From Bacteroidota bacterium (GTDB lineage: Bacteria > Bacteroidota > Bacteroidia > NS11-12g > UBA955), in NCBI GenBank assembly GCA_005798825.1, contig SYIL01000006.1, forward strand, positions 1 to 64,000: 64,000 bases of DNA, written 5' to 3'. The notes under the pieces are model-generated. The model was given only the letters and a program-made list of their open reading frames with translations, did no database searches and was not told the origin of the DNA. Position numbers and translations under genes: made by a program. Numbering within the stretch: position 1 is the first letter of the stretch; each line of letters starts with the position of its first letter. This document shows positions 54,701-63,270 of the stretch, piece after piece.

Positions 54701-56332
54701 TACCGTTTTGCCTGTATCAATGGCTGAACCATCTCCAAAATTCCATATATACCCTTTGATTTTAGGATTCCCTGCCACCACAGCCTCCAACTTAACATCT
54801 TCTCCTGGACATTGCGTCTTGCGGGTTAATTTGATATCATAATTTACATTTTCAAACAGTGCGCCTGCCGAATAAGAATAACTCTCATATGGTCCTACAC
54901 CATAAGCTACAGCCACAAAACCACTATCGCACTCTATTGCATTTGAACTGGGATTGGCAACAGACACCAAGGCATAAGAATATTTTCCATCACAAGTCAC
55001 ATCTGTAAAACTTGAAGCTGCCATAAATTTACCATTCAGTTTTACCGAATTTTTCGCGCCTTTATCAATGAGAATATTCACATAATGTTTATTCATATTG
55101 CTCGTCGTTGCCGTACCTACTAAGGTTTTAAGCAAGCGCTGATTTATGTCAGGCATGATTAAAATAGCGGGATCACCATTGGTACCTCCTAGGCCAGAAC
55201 AAGCCCCATTTTTCATATATTGAACAACATAAGCTTGCTTGCTGGTTTTGATGCAAACCGCTTTGGCGGAACCAACATTTTGGTATATCCATTGACCTTT
55301 TTTAAGAATGGTGTAGGATAGTGTCCCATCTATATATACATCGGTAGAATCATAAGCTGCCACTACCTTATACACATATCCATTTACTTGACCAAAAAAT
55401 GGCATTAATATATAATTCTTACCCAAAGCCAACGTAGGAATCACTTGCGTGTACAAGTGATCACGACCATTGAGACCCGATCCACAATTTCCTTTGGTAA
55501 CGTGGGCTGAACGAGATCCTGAAAAAACATTAATCTTTCCACAACCTTCTATAACCCGCACACGAGTACCTGTTAAATCACCCTTTAAAGCTCCAGTTGT
55601 GCTCCAAGAAGTAGCAGCGGGATCTGTGTTGTTTGATCCATCAGATGATTTTGACTGTACTTGGTATACTTGGCCCTTGTTTAAGGTTACGGTATATGCA
55701 GTACCTGCCACATTGCCGCCTTTGGTTGTAGCAGTTGGTGTTATCTCGACTTTAACATTATTGTCCATGCCAATAACAACAAATTCACTTTCGGAATAAT
55801 TGGAATTAATTGTTGCATTCGGAGGGAAACTACACACAAAAAATTCTGGCGATGGGGGAATGCTTTCATAAGGCATTACAAATGTTGCATCAGAACGATT
55901 ATATTCCAAATTCATGCAATACACATTTATCAAATCTTTTGCGACTATGCGCAACCCTTTTTTACTATTGACGTCTGATGAACCGAACTCAGACCCCAAT
56001 GGATAATAATAGGTTTTATCAACTTCAATACGATTAACCCTGCCAGCCGTAATTTTTACAGTTTGATTCGAGCCAGCAACTCGGGGATTGTCTAATACAA
56101 GGGAGGTATTCACTTCTGAGGTAACAAAAATGAGTAAGGTATCAGGCAAAGAGCCTGTTCGGACTTCCATCTGCATGAAACTCATATAAAAAGTTTTTCC
56201 AGAGGAAGAAATTTGAGCACCGACATGGGCCGGAAATAGAAAAAGGTATATTGTTAAACTTGCTACTATTCGGTAAAAAAATTTCATTCCAATTTTTTTT
56301 AGGCAAAACTGTTTTGGTTCACGAATTTTCAT
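51770..56332 (-). CDS. Giant T9SS-secreted protein: IgGFc-binding domain, PKD-like repeats, type B sorting domain
   Basis: Encodes 1520 residues; Met16 (56287) is an alternative start and gives a tighter signal peptide (FFYRIVASLTIYLFLFPAHVGAQ). Residues about 60-480 match an IgGFc-binding-type domain (GSRSAHV, QVIPTLALGKNYILMPFFG). Then about eight to ten Ig/PKD-like repeats follow with degenerate cores (IWNFGDGSA, YDWNFGDGFTA). The C-terminus (WLPNAFSPNIDGLNE, YRMTILNRWGEILF) is the gliding-motility-associated type B sorting domain. It is predicted to be a cell-surface adhesin-like protein. An exact -7 box is at 56351-56358. Confidence 0.88.
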   Translation of the reverse strand: MKIREPKQFCLKKIGMKFFYRIVASLTIYLFLFPAHVGAQISSSGKTFYMSFMQMEVRTGSLPDTLLIFVTSEVNTSLVLDNPRVAGSNQTVKITAGRVNRIEVDKTYYYPLGSEFGSSDVNSKKGLRIVAKDLINVYCMNLEYNRSDATFVMPYESIPPSPEFFVCSFPPNATINSNYSESEFVVIGMDNNVKVEITPTATTKGGNVAGTAYTVTLNKGQVYQVQSKSSDGSNNTDPAATSWSTTGALKGDLTGTRVRVIEGCGKINVFSGSRSAHVTKGNCGSGLNGRDHLYTQVIPTLALGKNYILMPFFGQVNGYVYKVVAAYDSTDVYIDGTLSYTILKKGQWIYQNVGSAKAVCIKTSKQAYVVQYMKNGACSGLGGTNGDPAILIMPDINQRLLKTLVGTATTSNMNKHYVNILIDKGAKNSVKLNGKFMAASSFTDVTCDGKYSYALVSVANPSSNAIECDSGFVAVAYGVGPYESYSYSAGALFENVNYDIKLTRKTQCPGEDVKLEAVVAGNPKIKGYIWNFGDGSAIDTGKTVKHKFSRIGTFYVVVKIPVQIQCGSVDTIIRSKIITVKQGPILYFTDTTTQCASAINLTITAPYTNKFIYKWHDSTKLKTFTAVKEGKVWLKITDTSTNCVSIDSTIVRRADAIIAAISFDSLDMCYKTNKFVMRDGTKYNKDSRKTSLWRIKDNYKGLFGLGTYFYSDSVSFRYKFDTISKNELRYIVQSKKGCADTLDTMLVVYPYPLAKIASSGAYFCQNQKISLFDSSQSNEGVGKSIWLYGNGVTDTVAPYKAVYTYKIADTFTVRLITITPFGCRDTADSTFIVRPAPINKIDVNKKNICFKANEFDFTDKSTIVSGSYTSEWRYGINSTATSSMLKSVKFTDTGWYLVILKNTSDFGCTDIDTAKVFVAPEPKANFIVTDSNACYFNHFFSFEDASKVPTNAKLNPRSDWKYQDGTSNFAKSVPNKTFPAVGKYWVRIIATTTDGCKDSFQRNIEIFVMPKADISSSASQCLVGNKFIFKQKFPWTGGSNVTHSWKISDGKSSTLDSFSHTFGAVGKYRVFHSIETESGCYDSVSVVVSVVETPKTSFTTSKDTACLTGHKFTFTDNTVFGSSYTSRWTLADGTFETTKNVTNKEYLNPGKYDVKLVLSSSSGCRDSLTKSVNVWPFPKSNFTVNNPEQCLIGNAFTFTNTTSENSASGVAYAWLLNKAILSSIKTIPSQTFPDTGNYSITLKALSDKGCGTEKTLLLRVNEHPSLSISGKNACAEIPIQFSSIAKINRGTIVSYDWNFGDGFTANTANPMHAYSKEGNYNVVLQAISNKGCGTKSPQLSILVSPKPIADFDFEYLLSRGLETDWKFTFTGKNTDAYNWLFQDNQTSTSGLPFFMTFSGTGDFKVRLEATNNSGCSDTIEKNIFLKPELLWWLPNAFSPNIDGLNEEFKPYQSFGISKYRMTILNRWGEILFSTTDPAMGWKGLDKLGKPVLEGSYAYAVSFRYIDGKMNVFKGTVTVLR

Positions 56333-56350
56333 GTTAATTTTAAATCAATA

Positions 56351-56358
56351 CAAATGTA
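56351..56358 (-). promoter_or_regulatory. Bacteroidota -7 box for the type B T9SS protein
   Basis: Minus-strand TACATTTG, an exact match, with its G 19 nt before the ATG at 56332. Confidence 0.55.
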
Positions 56359-56448
56359 TAAATTACATACATAAAATTAGACATTGCTTAGACTCTTAAA
56401 TTGCTTAAAACGTTGTATCAATTTTATTTTGTAATTCTGAACAAAACA

Positions 56449-57639
56449 TCAAAAAGAAATAACGCCACTAAATACGATTTCCCCCTCAAGATATAGCGCT
56501 ATAAACTGACCTGGGCTTACCGATTTTTGGGGTTCTTGAAAAAGAATATTATATCCATTTTGAGATTTCAATACCTGACAAAAAAATAACTCCTGGCGAT
56601 ACCGGAATCTCCCCTGGACATTATCTGAATCCAGTACTCTCTGGGTTACACTGGGTCTAAGCCAATGCGCCTCTTTATCATCGACAAACAAACCGGCAGA
56701 ATACAAGCCAAGGTGATCTTCCCCTTGTCCGACAAAAATGAGATTTTTCTCTACATCTGTATGAATTATAAATAAAGGCTGGGGTTTTCCACCTATGTTA
56801 AGTCCTTTTCGCTGGCCGCGGGTAAAATAATATGCTCCCTGGTGGCGAGAAATACACTGCCCATCTGTTGCATCAAATTTTGCATGCCACAAGTCTTTAT
56901 CTTTGAGTCCATTTCTTGATTTTACATTCTGCCAATGTGTTTTGACTGCCGAAGATTCATTATCAATTTCAATTACATCACCTTCTTTTACTTGCAATTG
57001 TTGTTGCAAAAATTCGGGAAGTCGAACATGTCCGATAAAACATAATCCCTGGCTATCCTTTTTTGAAGCTGTCGCCAATGCCGTTTTTTCGGCCAATTCC
57101 CTCACCGCAGATTTTTGCATTTCTCCGATGGGAAAAAGTGCTTTAGACAATTGAGATTGATTCAATTGACATAAAAAATAACTTTGGTCTTTGTTGAGGT
57201 CTTTGCCCATCAACAATCGAAATTCTTCATTTCCATTGACCCATACCGATTCTTTTCGCGCATAATGGCCTGTTGCTACAAAATCTGCTCCAAGCTTAAG
57301 GGCTTCTTCCAAAAAAATCGAAAATTTGATTTCTCTATTGCATAAAATATCTGGGTTGGGTGTTCTGCCTTTGCCGTATTCATCAAACATATAGTCAATG
57401 ATACGCGTTTTATATACTTCACTTAAATCAAGAATCTGAAAGGGAATTCCAAGATGTTCAGCAACCAACATAGCGTCTCGACTGTCTTCAATCCATGGAC
57501 ATTCATCTTCCAAGGTGACGCTCGCATCATTCCAATTGCGCATAAATAAGCCAATCACATCATGTCCCTGTTGCAGTAAAACCAATGCAGCAACTGAGCT
57601 ATCCACTCCGCCACTCATACCCACAACAATTTTTGCCAT
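56449..57639 (-). CDS. mnmA: tRNA-specific 2-thiouridylase MnmA
   Basis: Encodes 396 residues. It thiolates uridine 34 of Lys, Glu and Gln tRNAs. The PP-loop GMSGGVDSSV (7-16), the nucleophile Cys100 (PDILCNREIKF) and Cys200 (SQGLCFIG), and the family segment LNKDQSYFL are all present. It is 30 nt downstream of the vWA protein gene and is probably the last gene of that unit. Confidence 0.96.
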   Translation of the reverse strand: MAKIVVGMSGGVDSSVAALVLLQQGHDVIGLFMRNWNDASVTLEDECPWIEDSRDAMLVAEHLGIPFQILDLSEVYKTRIIDYMFDEYGKGRTPNPDILCNREIKFSIFLEEALKLGADFVATGHYARKESVWVNGNEEFRLLMGKDLNKDQSYFLCQLNQSQLSKALFPIGEMQKSAVRELAEKTALATASKKDSQGLCFIGHVRLPEFLQQQLQVKEGDVIEIDNESSAVKTHWQNVKSRNGLKDKDLWHAKFDATDGQCISRHQGAYYFTRGQRKGLNIGGKPQPLFIIHTDVEKNLIFVGQGEDHLGLYSAGLFVDDKEAHWLRPSVTQRVLDSDNVQGRFRYRQELFFCQVLKSQNGYNILFQEPQKSVSPGQFIALYLEGEIVFSGVISF

Positions 57640-57669
57640 TGAGCAAAGTTCGGAATAGTTTTCCGATAA

Positions 57670-59715
57670 TTACCATTTGCCCAAGTATCGTCGAATAAAC
57701 CATTCTCCAGCCAACAACAAGGGTATTCCCAAAAACCAAATGATCGAATCATACCAATGTCTGGTTTGAATAGCCATGCGCATCAACGACTGGGTTTGCA
57801 ATTTCTCTTTTAATAATGTATCAATCATCGCTTGGTTTTTGGCCAAAGAAAATCCGCCCTTCGATTTTTCGGAAATGGATTGTAAAGAAAGATGATTGGC
57901 CTGCAAATTCATCGTTTCTATCGGCTGATCAACAACCGCAAATTGTGCTTCCGATTGTAAATTCCCCAAAGCCGAAGCGGTGGCAATTAGATTGTATTCA
58001 CCAGGTGCAATTTGCCCAATGCTTGCCTTCCATCCACCAAAACTGCGTTGCAAAGGAATCTCACGCATCCGGCCGTCGTTAGATCTCAACATTAAATTAC
58101 GATTGATTTTATCGTCAACAATACCCGCCCTGTCTCGACAAATTACGCGGGCTGTAACAATTTCTCGCAAATCAAATTGGTCTTTCGGCAACTGAATTTC
58201 GATACCTTTTCTTGCGGTGTTACCGGCGGCAAGTATGGTCAGCATTCTTCTTATCCAGGGATCAAAAACAATCGATTGTTCATTGTTTTTTTTGTCCTGC
58301 ATCCGCCATCGCCAAATTCCTTCCCCTAAAAACAAAGCCAAGGAAGCATCGTCGATATTCCAATGTAGCATCAAAGGAAATTGCGTTTCGATGCCGCTCC
58401 ATTTTTGTTTGATTGGACACTCTGCAGCAACAGGCAATGAGATTTTAAGCACTGGAGACATTACCGGGGGAAATATTTGCCAAATTTTTTTCTCTTGGTC
58501 TGTCAATTCCCAACCCATATATTGGGTGTTCCAAGCGGGTTGCACTTCCTGATAATTAATCCTGCGATTCGATACACCCAAATTTACAATTGAAGAAAGA
58601 ACTGTCCACTGGGTTTTTTGTGTAGCAAATATCCAAATGGCTTTTCCTTCATTAATCCATTGTTTCAATTTTTGCACCTCAGAAGATTCCGAAAATGACC
58701 ATCCATGTAATATGTAAACATCAGCATCCAATATGGTAGCAGAATTGGGATTAATATCACAAATAAACTGACCATTTAACTCCAAGGCCCTGCGAATTGC
58801 AGCCACATCAGGATGTGGACTGCCATAAACTATTTGAACCCGCTTGCGTTGATCTGAAATTTTAATAAAGCGATGTAAGGTATTATTGGCAATATTCTTT
58901 TCCCCCTCCACCACCGCGATTTCTAAAGACAATTTCATCAAACCCGCCTTGGTGGGTTTGATGTCAAATTCAATGCGTTTCCAATCTTGGTCTCCTGACG
59001 AAACCCATTGTTTTGATGAAATCAAAACCGCATTCTGAAACAATCGCAATTGAAGGGTTTTTCCATTCACAAGGCGAGACTTTATGAGAGCCTCTGCAAC
59101 AAACGTATTGCCAATATAGGCTTCAGTATTGCAAGAAAAAGAAGAAACCTGCACATCTATTTGGGGTGTGGGATCTCCCAAACCTATAGAAATAACCGGA
59201 ATTCTAGGAGGCAAAAGGGCAAATTTTGGATCGGTTCCGCTGTTTACAATACCATCGCTGATGATTACGATACCAGACAAAGTTCCTTGGGTTGCGATGG
59301 ACTCGGCATGTTTTATTACAGCGGAGATATTGGTATTCATCGTTGAAGAAGTAGGCATACTATCTGCTGTTGAAACCTCTTTTCCAAATAAATATGTGCG
59401 AAGATTCTTTTCACCGACAATGTCTTTTATGTGCTTTAAAACCGAACTAGATTGACGTTTATCATAATCCGAAATAGATGCACTTGCGTCGCTATAAACC
59501 AACAATACTGGCTTTTCAATTCTCTGTACCATTGATTTCCAGTAGGGGTTAAACAAAACCAATACAAGAAAAAAAACCGCTAAAAAACGAAATGTTGCTG
59601 CAAGAATCCAAAGCCGATTGGCGTTGGTCTTTAAAACAGGATAATACAGAAATCCGACATATAAAGATGAAATACCCAGAGAAAAAAACCAAGCCCAAAC
59701 TGGAATCCCTATCAT
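57670..59715 (-). CDS. vWA-type membrane protein, unknown role
   Basis: Encodes 681 residues. Two N-terminal membrane segments (about 5-28 and 36-58) are followed by a vWA-like domain with an intact MIDAS DASAS (in VYSDASASIS) and the strand IVIISDGIVNSG. A domain with a glutamine-amidotransferase-like layout (about 290-500) comes next, then an Ig-like region and a final membrane segment (about 655-675). The layout resembles Bacteroidota BatA-type/uncharacterised vWA proteins. The bulk probably faces the periplasm. It lies 26 nt after a small T9SS cargo gene and 30 nt before mnmA. Confidence 0.8.
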   Translation of the reverse strand: MIGIPVWAWFFSLGISSLYVGFLYYPVLKTNANRLWILAATFRFLAVFFLVLVLFNPYWKSMVQRIEKPVLLVYSDASASISDYDKRQSSSVLKHIKDIVGEKNLRTYLFGKEVSTADSMPTSSTMNTNISAVIKHAESIATQGTLSGIVIISDGIVNSGTDPKFALLPPRIPVISIGLGDPTPQIDVQVSSFSCNTEAYIGNTFVAEALIKSRLVNGKTLQLRLFQNAVLISSKQWVSSGDQDWKRIEFDIKPTKAGLMKLSLEIAVVEGEKNIANNTLHRFIKISDQRKRVQIVYGSPHPDVAAIRRALELNGQFICDINPNSATILDADVYILHGWSFSESSEVQKLKQWINEGKAIWIFATQKTQWTVLSSIVNLGVSNRRINYQEVQPAWNTQYMGWELTDQEKKIWQIFPPVMSPVLKISLPVAAECPIKQKWSGIETQFPLMLHWNIDDASLALFLGEGIWRWRMQDKKNNEQSIVFDPWIRRMLTILAAGNTARKGIEIQLPKDQFDLREIVTARVICRDRAGIVDDKINRNLMLRSNDGRMREIPLQRSFGGWKASIGQIAPGEYNLIATASALGNLQSEAQFAVVDQPIETMNLQANHLSLQSISEKSKGGFSLAKNQAMIDTLLKEKLQTQSLMRMAIQTRHWYDSIIWFLGIPLLLAGEWFIRRYLGKW

Positions 59716-59741
59716 GGCTTATCCAGAGAATAACTGCTTGA

Positions 59742-60437
59742 TTATTGTTTAATAAACAATGAACTACCATTGACCCCTTGGGCGGTAAAACGCAGGGTAT
59801 ACAATCCATTGTTTAGCTGAGAAACATCCACTTTTCCATTAACTGGAAAGGTTGAAAAGACCCTTTGGCCAGATGCAGTATAAATGAATACCTCACCCTG
59901 AACATGTGCAGAAATATTTAGATATTGACCCGTTGGATTGGGATACATCCGCATTAAATCGGAATGCAGGGATTGGAAATTGGCACCCCATCTTACGTGT
60001 ATATTCCATGTGATGGTATCAATTTTTTTCGGATTATCATTGTCCCAAACTGCATATTTAACCTGCGCAGTATCGGCTTTTCCATTGGGAAAAATTGTAA
60101 TTTTTATTGATGCTTTGTTGCCAGGTAAAACCTTAGAAAAGGTATCATTATCGTAAAATGCAGAATAACAATTTCTATTGTCACAAAAGGATACATCCCA
60201 AGATTTAGGAAAATCAACAGCAATTTTCTCATAGGCAAAAATTATCGGTGATAATTTCTTGTTTTTGAAATAAATAGCACAATCCATAGGGTCATTGGCG
60301 TTGGGGAAATACGTGTGCACCAAGCCTCCTTCTACCTCAAAACTTTGTGCTGAAAGAGAAGAATTAGCAATCCCAGAAAAAAAAGAGACCTCTATGGTTA
60401 TCAAAAAAGCTACTACGCGAAATAATAAAATTTTCAT
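59742..60437 (-). CDS. Small T9SS-secreted protein with type A sorting domain
   Basis: Encodes 231 residues from ATG 60437, fixed by a -7 box just upstream; the longer frame to 60464 begins upstream of the promoter. A signal peptide (KILLFRVVAFLIT ending SSLSAQ) is followed by a beta-rich domain of about 115 residues with a Cys pair (FCDNRNCYS), and a T9SS type A C-terminal domain (MYPNPTGQYLNIS, GLYTLRFTA). Domain function is unknown. It leads the unit with the vWA protein and mnmA. Confidence 0.85.
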   Translation of the reverse strand: MKILLFRVVAFLITIEVSFFSGIANSSLSAQSFEVEGGLVHTYFPNANDPMDCAIYFKNKKLSPIIFAYEKIAVDFPKSWDVSFCDNRNCYSAFYDNDTFSKVLPGNKASIKITIFPNGKADTAQVKYAVWDNDNPKKIDTITWNIHVRWGANFQSLHSDLMRMYPNPTGQYLNISAHVQGEVFIYTASGQRVFSTFPVNGKVDVSQLNNGLYTLRFTAQGVNGSSLFIKQ

Positions 60438-60443
60438 GGATAA

Positions 60444-60451
60444 CAAAGGTA
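60444..60451 (-). promoter_or_regulatory. Bacteroidota -7 box, leaderless arrangement
   Basis: Minus-strand TACCTTTG, an exact match, with its G 7 nt before the ATG at 60437. Transcription should begin at or next to the start codon. Confidence 0.6.
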
Positions 60452-60481
60452 CAAATAAACCCAAAAAATAAAAACCGATAC

Positions 60482-61225
60482 TTACAAACTCGAAAAAATT
60501 CGCAAATCTGCAACACTTCCCCCATATAAATTTAAATCCAAAATATCGTTCATTGGAGGTGGTTCAGATTGAATATCTAAGGTTTGATTTGAATACCAAT
60601 AAGACATAATACCCGCACCAATTCCTCCCAAAACATCTGTATGCCAGGTATCTCCTAAATAAACGGCTTCTTTAGCACTGCACTGCGCTTTGGTCAAAGC
60701 CAATGCAAAAAAATCGCTTTGGGGCTTTGCAAAACCGACCCCTTCAGATGTAATCATAAAATCAATAAACGCTCCAATCCCCGAATGACGTAATTTGATG
60801 CGCTGTGTAGTTTCAAAACCATTGGTAAGTATGGCTATTTTATATTTTTTTTTCAATTTTTCCAATGCCATAAGGGCAAAGGGCATCAAGCGCGGCATTA
60901 GCGGACATATATCCAAATATTCTTGCCATATGTTTTTGGGTTGTTGCACAATCGGAATTCCCATCGCTGTAAAAGTTTCTGAAAACCGGATTGTTCTCAA
61001 AGTTTCTTTATCCAGTTCTCCGGATTCATAGCGTCTCCATAAACTGGCATTGATTGATTTGTATAGTCTTAAGAAATCGTTTACTGAGCTGGCGCAAAGT
61101 TGGTTTAATCTGTATTTTGTATACAAAATTTTTAATGCCTCCTCTGCATTTCCGTCGAAGTCCCACAGTGTATTGTCAAGATCAACAAAGACCCACTTTG
61201 TGGTGGTTAAAAAGGGTTTAATCAT
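60482..61225 (-). CDS. YjjG-like HAD family nucleotidase
   Basis: Encodes 247 residues from ATG 61225, where ATGA overlaps the adk stop. The HAD motifs are all present: DLDNTLWDF (nucleophile and acid Asp), TNGF (motif II), KPQSDFF (Lys) and GDTWHTDV (motif IV). The helical cap between motifs I and II fits the YjjG type, which dephosphorylates non-canonical pyrimidine nucleotides; substrate assignment is by similarity only. Coupling to adk hints at nucleotide housekeeping. Confidence 0.87.
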   Translation of the reverse strand: MIKPFLTTTKWVFVDLDNTLWDFDGNAEEALKILYTKYRLNQLCASSVNDFLRLYKSINASLWRRYESGELDKETLRTIRFSETFTAMGIPIVQQPKNIWQEYLDICPLMPRLMPFALMALEKLKKKYKIAILTNGFETTQRIKLRHSGIGAFIDFMITSEGVGFAKPQSDFFALALTKAQCSAKEAVYLGDTWHTDVLGGIGAGIMSYWYSNQTLDIQSEPPPMNDILDLNLYGGSVADLRIFSSL

Positions 61226-61815
61226 TTCCTTGCATTGTTGACACTTGCACACAGGGAGTGAAAAATGGTCGAAAGATCACCCGCACCTTGGATACTGTAA
61301 TATTTTCCTTGATTTTGATAGAAGTCTTGCAAGGGCAATGTCTTGGTCTGATACTCTTTGAAACGGGTGCGAATGGTATTTTCATCTTGGTCATCTATCC
61401 TTCCACTTGATCGACCACGCAGTAAAAGACGAGATACCAATTCATGTTCCCCGACATCCAAACCCAAAACGCAGGTTATTTTTGTATTGTTTTCGTCTAA
61501 CATCGAATCCAAGGCAATTGCTTGATTTACTGTACGGGGAAAACCGTCAAAAATAAAACCCTCTGAATCGCTGTGGTTGAGCATAAAATTGCGCACCATG
61601 CCAATCACAACTTCATCTGGAACCAGTTCTCCCTGGCTAATAAATTCATTGGCTTGTTTACCCAATTCTGTTTTAGCTGCACGTTCTGCGCGCAACAAAT
61701 CGCCTGTTGAAATGTGTTTCAATTGAAATTTATCCAATAACTTTTGGCTTTGAGTTCCCTTTCCGGAGCCTGGAGGGCCAAAGATGACAATGTTTAAACT
61801 TTGCGTGTGAGCCAT
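61222..61815 (-). CDS. adk: Adenylate kinase
   Basis: Encodes 197 residues. It interconverts ATP, AMP and ADP. The P-loop is GPPGSGKGT (13-21), STGDLLRAE and FDGFPRT bind AMP, and RLLLRGRSSGRIDD opens the lid. The lid is the short form without zinc cysteines. A -7 box is 35 nt upstream, and the phosphatase gene overlaps its stop by 4 nt. Confidence 0.96.
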   Translation of the reverse strand: MAHTQSLNIVIFGPPGSGKGTQSQKLLDKFQLKHISTGDLLRAERAAKTELGKQANEFISQGELVPDEVVIGMVRNFMLNHSDSEGFIFDGFPRTVNQAIALDSMLDENNTKITCVLGLDVGEHELVSRLLLRGRSSGRIDDQDENTIRTRFKEYQTKTLPLQDFYQNQGKYYSIQGAGDLSTIFHSLCASVNNARK

Positions 61816-61849
61816 CTGAATCTTTACCTATCTGAGTCTAGGTTCGCTG

Positions 61850-61857
61850 CAAATGTA
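61850..61857 (-). promoter_or_regulatory. Bacteroidota -7 box for adk
   Basis: Minus-strand TACATTTG, an exact match, 35 nt before the adk ATG, giving a leader of about 28 nt. Confidence 0.55.
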
Positions 61858-61885
61858 TAGGAAATTCTTTTCTAATGTATGCTGC

Positions 61886-62923
61886 TCAATTTCCCATGAA
61901 GCGGTTTTTGATACGTTTTAAGGTTCTTTTTATGCCAGCGATACTGAGTGGAAATAGCCATCGAAAACGCTCATTCCACCGAAAATAATAGAGCACGGAT
62001 TGGTATTCGTCGCGTTGAGAAAAAGAATCATTGCCTATACAAAATATCGATTTTACATACTCATTTCCTGCAATCATCGCAAATCCATGAAACTTCATAA
62101 GTGCCCTGATACTGTGTAAAGTAAAATGATACACATGGGCATTTTGGTAATAGGTCATCGCATCCATTCCATAATTTTTATGGATATTTTTAATCCCGGG
62201 TACCTCTATGTATAGCTTTGTTTGCACTGAACACAAACGTCGAATGGCGCTTATTTCTGCATGTAAATCTAAAATGTGTTCCATTACGTGAGAATACACT
62301 ATCAAATCTATAGGATCTTCAGAGTGAAAATCTGCCAAAGTGCCAACGCGAAGATCTAAAGAATGGTTCTTACTGCCGTAATTTATATACTCTGAACCAA
62401 GATCAATACCCGTGACTTTGTGTCCTTTACTGCGAAAAAAATCCAAAATACCACCCGCCCCGCAACCCACTTCCAACACACGCATTGGCCGATCAGAAAT
62501 TTGATTGGCCGAATCCAAAAATTCATAAATCTGCTTCCCTTGCTTTTGTTGCTCCCGAAAAAAAGCTTCCCCAGCAACTTCAAAACCAACATACAAAGGC
62601 CGGTATTCATGATCATAAAAACTAGAATACGCGGTTTGGGTCATTCTAGGATTGGTATACACAAACCCACATTGTTTACAAATACACACAGAAAAATACA
62701 ATCCATAACGATCTCTTTCTGCAATGGGCTCAGGATTGTCTGCACTACACACCGCACAAAAAACCGATTCAAAATCGTATTCTCCGGTTTTTACCTTATT
62801 GGCCACTTCCTGTTTAACCCTAATTTGAATAGGATTTAACACAATAGAAGGTATGCCTTCACCCATCATTCTCGGGAATAACGCCATTGTTTTTTTGGGT
62901 TTACCCAAAACGATTTGGGCCAT
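61886..62923 (-). CDS. SAM-dependent methyltransferase with N-terminal zinc ribbon
   Basis: Encodes 345 residues from ATG 62923, chosen because a complete promoter ends 7 nt upstream; the longest frame would need a TTG upstream of that promoter. Residues about 55-85 hold two CxxC pairs (CAVCSADN, CKQCGFVYTNPRM), a zinc-ribbon seen in methyltransferases of surface-sugar loci. The methyltransferase fold shows LEVGCGAGGILDFF and GIDLGSEYI. The C-terminus is basic (GIKRTLKRIKNRF). It is divergent from a NeuB-type gene, so a role in glycan modification is likely but inferred. Confidence 0.83.
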   Translation of the reverse strand: MAQIVLGKPKKTMALFPRMMGEGIPSIVLNPIQIRVKQEVANKVKTGEYDFESVFCAVCSADNPEPIAERDRYGLYFSVCICKQCGFVYTNPRMTQTAYSSFYDHEYRPLYVGFEVAGEAFFREQQKQGKQIYEFLDSANQISDRPMRVLEVGCGAGGILDFFRSKGHKVTGIDLGSEYINYGSKNHSLDLRVGTLADFHSEDPIDLIVYSHVMEHILDLHAEISAIRRLCSVQTKLYIEVPGIKNIHKNYGMDAMTYYQNAHVYHFTLHSIRALMKFHGFAMIAGNEYVKSIFCIGNDSFSQRDEYQSVLYYFRWNERFRWLFPLSIAGIKRTLKRIKNRFMGN

Positions 62924-62929
62924 TTCGGG

Positions 62930-62960
62930 CAAATCTATACAATTTATACTATTGGAACAA
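62930..62960 (-). promoter_or_regulatory. Full Bacteroidota promoter for the methyltransferase
   Basis: On the minus strand TTG (62960-62958), 20 bp, then TAGATTTG (62937-62930), all matching consensus. The ATG is 7 nt past the box, so the mRNA should be leaderless or nearly so. Confidence 0.75.
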
Positions 62961-63204
62961 TCTGGCGATGCAATTGCCCACGGCAAAAAATCCTTGTGTA
63001 AGTCTTTAGATGCCTTGCAATGAATGGTCTGATTGAATTTTGATTCTACATAAAATTGGATGTCGATTTACGGATTTCGTTGGCTACAAGTCTAACGTAT
63101 ATTCATAGGTCATTGGAAAAGAATCTGGGATTAATCATATACACCAAAGACACAATGCGACTATTATCCCAAACTTCTTTTCAGCAATGTGAAGACGAAT
63201 TGGG

Positions 63205-63234
63205 TTGTTCGACGAATGAATTTTCCTATTTTTG
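63205..63234 (+). promoter_or_regulatory. Full Bacteroidota promoter for the NeuB-type gene
   Basis: TTG at 63205-63207, a 19-bp spacer and TATTTTTG at 63227-63234 match the full consensus. The ATG at 63271 gives a leader of about 30 nt. Confidence 0.75.
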
Positions 63235-63270
63235 TTTACTTTTATTACATTTTTAATCGCTAAAAAAACC

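Larger units (their letters stand above)
62924..63270. other. Divergent promoter region between methyltransferase and NeuB-type genes
   Basis: About 350 bp with a complete promoter near each end (minus 62930-62960, plus 63205-63234) and no convincing gene between them. Confidence 0.65.
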
